Assembly (NCBI RefSeq): GCF_946478955.1
Contig: NZ_CAMLDL010000011.1
Coordinates: 23,542 to 87,541 of the forward strand
Direction of reading: 5' to 3'
DNA from: an uncultured Sphingomonas sp.
Lineage (GTDB): Bacteria; Pseudomonadota; Alphaproteobacteria; Sphingomonadales; Sphingomonadaceae
Length of the DNA stretch: 64,000 nucleotides
Shown here: piece by piece, positions 46,874-54,567 of the stretch
Layout: each line of letters begins with the position of its first letter
Position numbering within the stretch: the stretch's first letter is position 1
The notes under the pieces: generated by a model
The model's input: only the letters and a program-made list of their open reading frames with translations
Database searches by the model: none
What the model was told of the DNA's origin: nothing
Program-made: the position numbers and the translations under genes

Positions 46874-48079
46874 GTGGAGAAACGCGCCGTGGGCGAGCCG
46901 AAAATCCTTCCGTTCAACTGGGCCGATCCGTTCGACCTTGATCATCAGCTGACCGACGAAGAGCGGATGGTCCGCGACACCGCCGAAGGTTATGCGCAGG
47001 AAAACCTGCAGCCGCGCGTGACGGAGGCATATCTCAACGAAAATTTCGACCGGGAGATCATGCGCGAGATGGGCCAATTGGGTCTTCTCGGTGCCACGGT
47101 ATCACCGGAATATGGCGGAGCGGGCCTGGGCTATGTGAGCTACGGGCTAATCGCGCGCGCGGTTGAGCGGGTCGACAGCGGCTATCGATCAGCCTGCTCG
47201 GTGCAATCGAGCCTCGTGATGCACCCGATCAACGCTTACGGCACGGAAGATCAGAAAAAGAAATATCTTCCTGGTCTGGCGTCTGGCGAGCTGGTTGGAT
47301 GTTTCGGCCTCACTGAACCAGACGCAGGGTCGGACCCGGGCGGGATGCGCACGCGCGCGGAAAAGATTGAAGGCGGTTACCGCCTGAAGGGATCCAAAAT
47401 GTGGATCACCAATTCGCCGATTGCCGATGTCTTTGTCGTTTGGGCAAAATCGGAAGCCCATGGCGGCGCTATCCGGGGTTTCGTCCTCGAGAAGGGCATG
47501 AAGGGCCTGAGCGCACCCAAGATCAAGGAAAAGCTTTCGCTTCGTGCCTCGATCACCGGCGAAATCGTCATGGACGGCGTCGAAGTTGGCGAAGACGCGA
47601 TCTTCCCGAAGATCAGCGGCCTGAAGGGGCCCTTCGGCTGCCTTAACCGCGCGCGTTACGGCATTGGCTGGGGCTCAATGGGCGCGGCGGAGGCCTGCTA
47701 CGCAGCGGCCCGCCAATATACGCTTGATCGCCAGCAATTCGGTCGCCCGCTCGCCGCTACGCAGCTCGTCCAGCTGAAACTGGCGAATATGGCAACGGAA
47801 ATTACGCTCGGCCTTCAGGCGGCATTGCGCGTTGGCCGGCGCATGGAAGCAGGCGAATTGATCCCCGAAACAATCAGCATGATCAAACGCAACAATTGCG
47901 GCAAGGCGCTTGAAATCGCCCGCATTTCACGTGACATGCATGGGGGCAACGGCATTTCGGCTGAATTCCAGGTAATGCGTCATGCAGCCAATCTGGAAAC
48001 CGTCAACACCTATGAAGGAACCCATGACGTCCATGCGCTGATCATGGGCCGCGCGATCACCGGAATTGCTGCCTTCTAA
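46874..48079 (+). CDS. gcdH: Glutaryl-CoA dehydrogenase
   Basis: About 401 residues from a GTG at 46874; a second GTG at 46889 with GGAGA upstream is equally possible. The acyl-CoA dehydrogenase fold is clear. [19 protein letters not shown] binds FAD and substrate, and the C-terminal [20 protein letters not shown] carries the catalytic glutamate in the position used by GCDH-type enzymes. [18 protein letters not shown] at the N-terminus is specific to the GCDH subfamily. It converts glutaryl-CoA to crotonyl-CoA in lysine/tryptophan breakdown, in the cytoplasm. Confidence 0.9.
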   Translation: MEKRAVGEPKILPFNWADPFDLDHQLTDEERMVRDTAEGYAQENLQPRVTEAYLNENFDREIMREMGQLGLLGATVSPEYGGAGLGYVSYGLIARAVERVDSGYRSACSVQSSLVMHPINAYGTEDQKKKYLPGLASGELVGCFGLTEPDAGSDPGGMRTRAEKIEGGYRLKGSKMWITNSPIADVFVVWAKSEAHGGAIRGFVLEKGMKGLSAPKIKEKLSLRASITGEIVMDGVEVGEDAIFPKISGLKGPFGCLNRARYGIGWGSMGAAEACYAAARQYTLDRQQFGRPLAATQLVQLKLANMATEITLGLQAALRVGRRMEAGELIPETISMIKRNNCGKALEIARISRDMHGGNGISAEFQVMRHAANLETVNTYEGTHDVHALIMGRAITGIAAF

Positions 48080-48090
48080 AGTTTCGTAGT

Positions 48091-48130
48091 AACGCACCGC
48101 GCGGATCGTAACTAATTCGGGCGGTGCGTT
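48091..48130. terminator. Bidirectional terminator between gcdH and the GNAT gene
   Basis: AACGCACCGC and GCGGTGCGTT form a perfect 10-bp stem with a 20-nt loop, flanked by AGT on one side and TTTTCC on the other. It ends both convergent genes. Confidence 0.8.
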
Positions 48131-48134
48131 TTCC

Positions 48135-48677
48135 TTATCTCCAGGACGGGCGCCGCAGGACTGTGATCATTTCATCGTGAAATGGCGTGTCATGCAAGCG
48201 CTCAAATCCAAGCCGTTCAGCCAAACGGAACGACGCCTCATTTCCAGGTGAGATGATGGCCCATATTGGCGTCGGTGCTAGCGTTGCTTCGGCCCAATCA
48301 ATGACGGCCGTGCAAGCTTCGCCTGCCATACCCTGACCATGCACGTCAGGTGAAAATATCCAGCCCATCTCCGGCTCATCACCAAATTCCGGCTGGAGGC
48401 CTCGCCAGGCGGTAAATATGCCGGCCATTCCGATAAGTTTATTGTCGGATTTGCGGACCACCGCCCACGTTCCGAAACCGTTGAGCAGCCACCCACCAGC
48501 CCCAGCCATCAAGCGCCGCCAGCATTCTTCTTTGCCCATCGGGTTTGGACCGAAGAATCGGTGCGTCTCGGGCTGTTGCTGAATGTCGAACCATGGGTCG
48601 AGATCGTCGCGGTGCCATGCCCGCAAAAGCAATCGCCCGGTCTCCAGTGTTGGAGCCGGGCGCGCTTTGTCCTGCAT
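48135..48677 (-). CDS. GNAT-family N-acetyltransferase (RimJ/RimL-like)
   Basis: 180 residues from ATG 48677; the frame is open to 48728, where the start is less likely because it would add a Ser/Thr-rich stretch. The pattern LETGRLLLRAWHRDDLDPW, EMGWIFSPDVHGQGMAGEA (the acetyl-CoA pyrophosphate loop) and NEASFRLAERLGF is typical. It acetylates an amine, possibly a ribosomal protein or small molecule. It lies next to rpmE. Confidence 0.85.
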   Translation of the reverse strand: MQDKARPAPTLETGRLLLRAWHRDDLDPWFDIQQQPETHRFFGPNPMGKEECWRRLMAGAGGWLLNGFGTWAVVRKSDNKLIGMAGIFTAWRGLQPEFGDEPEMGWIFSPDVHGQGMAGEACTAVIDWAEATLAPTPIWAIISPGNEASFRLAERLGFERLHDTPFHDEMITVLRRPSWR

Positions 48678-48731
48678 TGCTGCAGTAGTTTGCGAAAGAG
48701 GTTCGGACACCCGCTGGATGTCCCGCACGTC

Positions 48732-48962
48732 TTACTTCTTGGCCAGCGAAAGGCCGCCGAAACGCTTGTTGAAGCGGGCGACCTGGCCGCCTTCCTGAAG
48801 CAGGCGCGTGTTGCCGCCGGTCCATGCCGGGTGCACCTTCGGGTCGATGTCGAGGTGAAGCGTGTCACCTTCCTTCCCCCAGGTAGAACGGGTCTGGAAC
48901 GTCGTTCCGTCGGTCATTTCAACCGTGATGAAGTGATAGTCCGGGTGCGTTTCGGTCTTCAT
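48732..48962 (-). CDS. rpmE: 50S ribosomal protein L31
   Basis: 76 residues, starting [18 protein letters not shown] and including [15 protein letters not shown] and HPAWTGGN. It binds the ribosome central protuberance. It lacks the CxxC pairs of the zinc form, so it is the zinc-independent type. A perfect hairpin (GGCTGGT-TCCG-ACCAGCC, 48984-49001) lies in its minus-strand leader and may regulate it. Confidence 0.93.
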   Translation of the reverse strand: MKTETHPDYHFITVEMTDGTTFQTRSTWGKEGDTLHLDIDPKVHPAWTGGNTRLLQEGGQVARFNKRFGGLSLAKK

Positions 48963-49084
48963 GATCTTTAATCCTCTTGAAATGGCTGGTTCCGACCAGC
49001 CTCAAAGATGAAGCGCGCCCCTAGCCGATCAGGCACAGCTTGACAAGGCGAGGTCAGCCGATGCACGGCCCGCGCCCAGACATG

Positions 49085-49195
49085 GGGTCCGGTGCCGTAA
49101 TCGCACCGGCGAAAGGGGGAAGCCGGCGAAAATCCGGCGCTGTGCCCGCAACTGTGATCCGGCCTCCGCCGGACAGTCAGATACCCGCCCGATGT
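49085..49195 (+). ncRNA. Cobalamin (B12) riboswitch
   Basis: The conserved core is recognisable: GGTGCC, then AGCCGGCGAAAATCCGGCGC, CCCGCAACTGTGA, and the B12 box AGTCAGATACCCGCC at 49175-49189. It precedes btuB-btuF-btuC-btuD and should repress them when adenosylcobalamin or a related form binds. The limits are approximate. Confidence 0.93.
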
Positions 49196-49306
49196 CGTCG
49201 TCCGCTCTCCGGCCGGGTTCAGCCGAAGATCGTGGGTGGTTCGCGTCCAACGGTGGCGCGCCTTCCCTCCGTGACGACAGTCATGGACATGGAAGGATAT
49301 TAATAC

Positions 49307-51145
49307 GTGTTAGACATGCCCCCTACCGATCAACCGGCGATCATCGTCACCGCCAGCCTGGTGCCGGAACAACAAGGCGCCGTCCCGGCCAGCGTCAGCG
49401 TCATCGACGGTAAGCGACTTGAACGACTTGGAAGCCCGCTGCTGATCGACGATTTGCGCCTGCTACCCTCGGTAAGTGTTGCCGAAACCGGTCCGGATGG
49501 AACGCTTACCCAAGTGCGCGTCAGGGGTGCTGAAGCCAATCATACCCTGCTATTCATTGATGGTATTCGTGCCAACGACCCGGCAGCGGGTAATGAGGCG
49601 CGGTTCGAATTTTTATCGGCCGACCTTGCCGATCGGCTGGAACTCGTCCGCGGCCCGCAATCGGCGCTGTGGGGCTCAGAAGCGATCGGCGGCGTTGTCG
49701 CTGCGACCAGCGCCCAACCCTCACCAAATGGCTCGTTATTTGCGGAGGGAGGCAGTCACGGAAGCTGGCGCACATCGGCCAGGGGCGGATTGGGCGACAA
49801 GGACACCGGTTTGACCGTCGCGCTTGGTGGGCAAGGCAGCAATGGCATCGATGGATTTGATGGCAAAGGAGACAAGGACGGCTATCGCAACATCAATGCC
49901 CGCCTGGCGGGGCGCGCCTTAATTAATGACCACCTGACCATTGGCGGAACGGCCTTTGCCATTCGAGGGCTCAGCCAGTTCGATGGCCTCGATCCCCTCA
50001 CCTACATGCGGGCCGACACCGGCGACGAAAGTCGTTATCGCTTGTCCGCCGCAAGGGTGTTTGGCCAACTTGGGCAACGCGACACGAGCTTTGCGACATT
50101 ATCGGCTAGCCTCCTTGGCTCGTCCAATCGCAATTCACTCGACGGCAACCCGATCAACCGCACCTGGGCAAAACGCCGGACATTGACGCTGCAGGCCGGA
50201 ACACGACTTGCGCCCGATCATCAACTGATCGCGATGGCCGAAGCAGAGCGCGAAAAATTCCATGCCCGCGACACGATTTATGGAGGGGGTGCCGATCAAG
50301 ATCGCGGCCGATCGCACCAGTCATTAACCGTCGAATATCGCGGTGAATTTGCTGACCGCATTAAGGTCGATGTGGCGGCGCGGCACGATGCCTTTTCTCG
50401 TTTCAAGAATGCAACGACTATTCGCGCTGGCGCACTGGTCGAACTAGGCCACGGTATTGAACTGGCCGGCAATTATGGACAGGGAATTGCGCAGCCGACC
50501 TTCTTTGATCTCTATGGCTTCTTCCCAGGATCGTTCGTTGGCAACCCGGATTTGCGACCGGAATCGAGCCGCGGCGGCGAATTTTCACTGCGATATAGCG
50601 GCAACAGGATCGGTGCGGCCCTAACCTATTATCGGCAGCGCCTTCGTCATGAGATCGTGGGCACATATGACCCCAACACCTACACGTCGTCCACCGTCAA
50701 TGCCGACGGAGTCAGCAAGCGGCAGGGCGTGGAAGCAGAGGGCGCATATAGACCCAATGATTCCATCCGTCTGACCGCGACCTATAGCTATCTTGACGCC
50801 AGTGAGCCCAAGGGAGCGGTTGGAATGCAGATCAAGGAGCAGCGTCGCCCCAAGCACAGCGGCAGCGTTGCGGTTGACGGTCAAGGCGGGCGTCTCTCCT
50901 ACGGTGCCTCCATGGCCTACGTCGGATCGCGCATCGATACGGATTTCGATCTATATCCGTCGCCGCGCGTTCGCTTGAAAGCCTATTGGCTCGCCGACGG
51001 CAAGATTGCCTACCGCGTGACGAGCGCAGCTGAATTAAGCCTGCGCGTCGCCAATGCGTTCGGCACCCGTTATCAGGACGTCGTCGGCTATCGCACCGAA
51101 GGGAGGAGCATTCATGCTGGTCTCCGCGTCAATTTTGGCGACTAG
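49307..51145 (+). CDS. btuB: Vitamin B12 TonB-dependent receptor BtuB, no visible signal peptide
   Basis: 612 residues from a GTG at 49307 with GGAAGGA upstream. A TonB box-like AIIVTAS, the plug (VSVAETGPDGTLTQVRVRG, ELVRGPQSALWGSEAIGG) and a 22-strand-type barrel ending HAGLRVNFGD match BtuB. It takes up cobalamins across the outer membrane. The start gives only nine residues before the mature-like sequence, and no signal peptide is seen in any frame between the riboswitch and the gene. The 5' end may therefore be damaged, or the true start missed. Confidence 0.85.
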   Translation: MLDMPPTDQPAIIVTASLVPEQQGAVPASVSVIDGKRLERLGSPLLIDDLRLLPSVSVAETGPDGTLTQVRVRGAEANHTLLFIDGIRANDPAAGNEARFEFLSADLADRLELVRGPQSALWGSEAIGGVVAATSAQPSPNGSLFAEGGSHGSWRTSARGGLGDKDTGLTVALGGQGSNGIDGFDGKGDKDGYRNINARLAGRALINDHLTIGGTAFAIRGLSQFDGLDPLTYMRADTGDESRYRLSAARVFGQLGQRDTSFATLSASLLGSSNRNSLDGNPINRTWAKRRTLTLQAGTRLAPDHQLIAMAEAEREKFHARDTIYGGGADQDRGRSHQSLTVEYRGEFADRIKVDVAARHDAFSRFKNATTIRAGALVELGHGIELAGNYGQGIAQPTFFDLYGFFPGSFVGNPDLRPESSRGGEFSLRYSGNRIGAALTYYRQRLRHEIVGTYDPNTYTSSTVNADGVSKRQGVEAEGAYRPNDSIRLTATYSYLDASEPKGAVGMQIKEQRRPKHSGSVAVDGQGGRLSYGASMAYVGSRIDTDFDLYPSPRVRLKAYWLADGKIAYRVTSAAELSLRVANAFGTRYQDVVGYRTEGRSIHAGLRVNFGD

Positions 51146-51860
51146 TGCTGCGGTCAGATTGGCGTCGCTCGACCTGTGCAGCGACGAGTATCTTCTGCTG
51201 CTTGCCCGGCCGAGCGAAATAGCCTCGGTCAGCAGATTGGCGAAGGATCGAAATGAAACGCCATTGTGGCGTGTCGCGGCGCCGTATCCTGCGAACGCCG
51301 GAACAGTCGAAACGCTGATTGGAACACGGCCCAATATTCTGATCAGCATGGGCGGCGGCGGGAAATCCACCGCCGCCCTGGCGCCCCGATTGGGCATGAA
51401 GATGGTCAACCTCCCCTACCCCGCGACACCGGCAGACGTTGAAGCGAATATGGTGCGGGTCGCAAACGCCATTGGCGATCCTTCGCGGGCGAACAGCTGG
51501 CGCAAGCGATACCGATCTCTCCCCTCGCCACGTTTCGCTGTCGACGCCATCTTTCTATCGGGCGGCGGCTATAGCCTGTCGAAAGGCTCGGTGGGCGACC
51601 AGTGGATGCGCCGCGCCGGTCTCGACCAACGTTCGCTCGTCGGCGGCAAGGCGAGCTTGGAAACTCTAGCCGTCTATCCGCCGAAAATTCTACTTCGGTC
51701 CAGTTACCGGGCGGGACAGCGATCGCAGGGCCAGGCCTGGCTTGCGCATCCACTGGCAAACCCAAAGCAATCGAGGATTGTTGATACAGATGGCCGCCTA
51801 TGGACCTGCGCGGGACCGCTGATGATCAATGAAATTGAACGATTGCAAAAGCTTTTATGA
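51114..51860 (+). CDS. btuF: Cobalamin ABC transporter substrate-binding protein
   Basis: 248 residues from ATG 51114 (GGGAGG upstream), overlapping btuB by 32 bp. A short hydrophobic N-terminus (LVSASILATSAAVRLASLD) may be the signal. The rest is a two-lobed class III binding protein (GTRPNILISMGGGGKSTAA, AIFLSGGGYSLSKGS). It delivers cobalamin to BtuCD in the periplasm. Confidence 0.8.
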   Translation: MLVSASILATSAAVRLASLDLCSDEYLLLLARPSEIASVSRLAKDRNETPLWRVAAPYPANAGTVETLIGTRPNILISMGGGGKSTAALAPRLGMKMVNLPYPATPADVEANMVRVANAIGDPSRANSWRKRYRSLPSPRFAVDAIFLSGGGYSLSKGSVGDQWMRRAGLDQRSLVGGKASLETLAVYPPKILLRSSYRAGQRSQGQAWLAHPLANPKQSRIVDTDGRLWTCAGPLMINEIERLQKLL

Positions 51861-52822
51861 AGCGCCTCATTCTTGTCCTTAGCGCATTAGCCGTTTTAGC
51901 GGCGCTGCTGCATCTGGTCACGCCATGGTCCGTGCTGGCCGACGCACGGGCGATCGATCCCGCACTTGCGACAACATTATTGGTCGAGCTTCGGTTGCCG
52001 CGAACAATCCTTGTCCTCATCTATGGCATCGCCCTCGGCGTCAGCGGGGCAGCACTTCAAGCGATGTTCGCCAACCCTCTCGCGTCCCCTGACCTTACCG
52101 GGGCGTCCAGCGGCGCGGCGCTGGGCGCTGTCATAGGTGGATATTGGCTTGGCATGTCTTCGCCTCTGTCCCTGGCCTTCTGCGGCGTTATCGGGGCCTT
52201 GGCCCTGCTATCTTTGTTGTTCCTGATCGCGGGTCGCCGCGCCGATACCGCGACGTTGCTACTCGCGGGTCTCGCCGTGTCCTTGGCGGCGGGGGCAGCG
52301 ACCAGCCTGGCCCTTGCGCTGGCACCCTCCCCGTTCGCTTTTTACGATGCGTTCGACTGGCTGATGGGAAATTTCACGGACCGCAGCCCGGCCCAGGCGG
52401 TGGTCGCGGCTATACCCGCGCTGGCGGCCTGTGCGTTGTTGATACGGCTTTCTCATCCGCTCAACCTTCTGGCATTGGGTGAAGATGTCGCCGCCTCGCT
52501 GGGACATTCGCCGCGCAAGCTGGCCACCACCATCGTCATTTGTAGCGCCATTGCGGTTGGAGCCTGCGTTTCGGTCGTCGGGGCGATAGGTTTTGTGGGC
52601 TTGATCGCACCCTATTTCGGCAGACGAATGGTCCGCGGCCGACCGGGCTCCGCGTTGCTGCCCGCAGGCCTGATTGGCGCAATCCTGTTGATCGCCGCTG
52701 ATGGCCTGGTTCGCCTTGTCCCGCTTGACCGGCCCATCCCCGTTGGTGTCCTCACGTCGCTTCTGGGAACCCCGTTGTTCATATGGATAGTTGTTCGAAT
52801 GAAGCGGAGTGTGACGGCATGA
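51857..52822 (+). CDS. btuC: Cobalamin ABC transporter permease
   Basis: 321 residues with about ten membrane spans (LILVLSALAVLAALLHLVT at the N-terminus). FecCD-family signatures include GIALGVSGAALQAMFANPLA and GFVGLIAPYFGRR. It forms the inner-membrane channel. ATGA overlaps join it to btuF and btuD. Confidence 0.92.
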   Translation: MKRLILVLSALAVLAALLHLVTPWSVLADARAIDPALATTLLVELRLPRTILVLIYGIALGVSGAALQAMFANPLASPDLTGASSGAALGAVIGGYWLGMSSPLSLAFCGVIGALALLSLLFLIAGRRADTATLLLAGLAVSLAAGAATSLALALAPSPFAFYDAFDWLMGNFTDRSPAQAVVAAIPALAACALLIRLSHPLNLLALGEDVAASLGHSPRKLATTIVICSAIAVGACVSVVGAIGFVGLIAPYFGRRMVRGRPGSALLPAGLIGAILLIAADGLVRLVPLDRPIPVGVLTSLLGTPLFIWIVVRMKRSVTA

Positions 52823-53544
52823 GTGCGCTCGTTGCGTCCAACATCGCGCTCCCGCCGCGACTTTTCTCAACCAGCTTCACGGCGAACGCCGGCGAAATGA
52901 TCGCCGTGATTGGCCCTAACGGCGGCGGCAAGACCAGCCTGTTGCGCTCGCTGGCGCGGGTGGAATCATCAGCAGGGTCTGTGCTGGTCAACGACCGTAA
53001 TGTCGACAGCGCGGGAGAAGCGGAACGGCGGCGCCTCCTCTCATACCTGCCGTCGTCACGCGACATTCGATGGCCGATTTCCGTATTCGATCTGATCGGA
53101 CTTGGATTTGGACGCCCGGAGCCCGACTGCGTTCAGCTGTTAATTGATCAGTTCGAGCTGCATGACCTGGCGAACCGACCATCCGATTCCCTCTCGACCG
53201 GCGAGCGAGCGCGCGTACTGATGGCGAGAGCGGTGGCCGCAGATCCCACTTTGCTTCTCTTGGATGAGCCGCTCTCCAATCTTGACCCATATTGGGTGCT
53301 GCGTTTCATTGATCTGTTCCGTGATGCGGCGTCGAGGGGACGCATCGTCCTTGTTGCATTGCACGATCTCGCGCATCTACCACGGTTCGATCGCGCTATT
53401 CTGGTCGCGGGCGGCAAGGTTCAAATAGACGAAACGCCCGCCGACATTTTGGTCAGCGAGCGTTTCGAAGATATTTTTCGCGTCCGCAAAGCGGAGGCAG
53501 GTTGGCAGCTTATTCCGCCGGCGGATCCGCAATCATCGCAGTGA
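52819..53544 (+). CDS. btuD: Cobalamin ABC transporter ATP-binding protein
   Basis: 241 residues from ATG 52819 (overlapping the btuC stop). Walker A is [11 protein letters not shown], signature [16 protein letters not shown], Walker [13 protein letters not shown], and the switch His is in LHDLAHL. It powers B12 import. Its end overlaps the convergent fabZ gene by 35 bp, which is unusual for convergent genes. Confidence 0.92.
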   Translation: MSALVASNIALPPRLFSTSFTANAGEMIAVIGPNGGGKTSLLRSLARVESSAGSVLVNDRNVDSAGEAERRRLLSYLPSSRDIRWPISVFDLIGLGFGRPEPDCVQLLIDQFELHDLANRPSDSLSTGERARVLMARAVAADPTLLLLDEPLSNLDPYWVLRFIDLFRDAASRGRIVLVALHDLAHLPRFDRAILVAGGKVQIDETPADILVSERFEDIFRVRKAEAGWQLIPPADPQSSQ

Positions 53545-53986
53545 ACTGCGCTTCGGCAGCCAGCTTTCCGTTGACCGACGCTTTTCCAGCAAATTTGCAG
53601 ACCGACGCGCGCTTCTGAATAAACTCGACGTCCAGTTGCAACAGGCATCCGGGTTCAACCGGGGCACGAAACTTTGCGCCCTCGATGGCCATGAAATACA
53701 CCAGCTTGCCGCTGTTCGCGAGGCCAAGGCTTTCCACGGCAAGGACGCCAGCTGCTTGAGCGAGTGCCTCGACAATCAACACGCCGGGCATGATCGGTCT
53801 GCCGGGGAAATGCCCCTGGAAGAACTGCTCGTTCATGCTGACCGCTTTGATTGCCGTAATCGACTGATCGGGAATGATCTTCTCGACCCGATCAACCAAC
53901 AGCAACGGATAACGATGCGGGAGCGCCGCCATCACCCGCCGGACATCCAGCGGGCCAATGGCGGTCACTGCGTTTGTGTCGCTCAC
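53510..53986 (-). CDS. fabZ: 3-hydroxyacyl-ACP dehydratase
   Basis: 158 residues from a GTG overlapping the ompH stop. [13 protein letters not shown] holds the catalytic His and [21 protein letters not shown] the catalytic Glu helix. It dehydrates 3-hydroxyacyl-ACP in fatty-acid synthesis. In most Gram-negatives lpxA and lpxB follow; here fabZ is the last gene and no lpx gene is seen. Confidence 0.95.
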   Translation of the reverse strand: MSDTNAVTAIGPLDVRRVMAALPHRYPLLLVDRVEKIIPDQSITAIKAVSMNEQFFQGHFPGRPIMPGVLIVEALAQAAGVLAVESLGLANSGKLVYFMAIEGAKFRAPVEPGCLLQLDVEFIQKRASVCKFAGKASVNGKLAAEAQFTAMIADPPAE

Positions 53987-54567
53987 CGGCCCTGCGGCGC
54001 CGCAGGCTGCGGGGCGGCCGGTGCTGTCGTCGCAACGCTGGGCAGCGCGCTGTTCAGCTGAGCCAGAACATCATTGGTGATGTCGAGCGACGCATCGTTC
54101 GCCAGCGTCGAGCTGGCTTCGAGCAGGACATTGGCGCCGCGGCGCTGCATGGCCGGCTGCAGAAGCGGCTGAAGCTTCGTATTCACCTGCTGGCTGATGT
54201 ATGCCTGGTTACGCTGGATCTGGTTCTGCTGGTTGCCAAGCTCCTGTTGAGCTTGAGCTTCCTTCTGCTGGAATGCCTGAATACGCTTGGTCAGCGCCGC
54301 GTCCGGCTCTTTTCCGTTCAGCGCCTTGACGGCGGTTTCAAGCGCGGTGCGTTCCGGCTGGAGCGACGCGACGAGCTGCTGACGGCGCGTATTGAACGCG
54401 TTAGCCTGCGACTGAAGCGTTGCCGATGCCGCCTTACAGGCGTTGCAGTCGCGGCCGATGCGGTCGAGATCGACAACCGCGACCTTTGCGGCGGGGACGC
54501 TCTGCGCAGCGGCAGGAGCGGCAATGGCGGTGGCCACGAGAAGCGCGGCAGCAATACGATAAGTCAT
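53983..54567 (-). CDS. OmpH/Skp family periplasmic chaperone
   Basis: 194 residues. Signal peptide [20 protein letters not shown], then a long coiled coil ([38 protein letters not shown]). It holds unfolded outer-membrane proteins for BamA, encoded just upstream. A proline/alanine tail ends it. lpxD, which commonly follows skp, is absent. Confidence 0.9.
   Translation of the reverse strand: MTYRIAAALLVATAIAAPAAAQSVPAAKVAVVDLDRIGRDCNACKAASATLQSQANAFNTRRQQLVASLQPERTALETAVKALNGKEPDAALTKRIQAFQQKEAQAQQELGNQQNQIQRNQAYISQQVNTKLQPLLQPAMQRRGANVLLEASSTLANDASLDITNDVLAQLNSALPSVATTAPAAPQPAAPQGR

Noticed and set aside
49049..49056. GAGGTCAG near the B12 riboswitch as a third integrase arm site
   Set aside because: Only the 8-mer is present, without the GCCAC and TTGGCAC parts, and it lies 4.4 kb outside the prophage.
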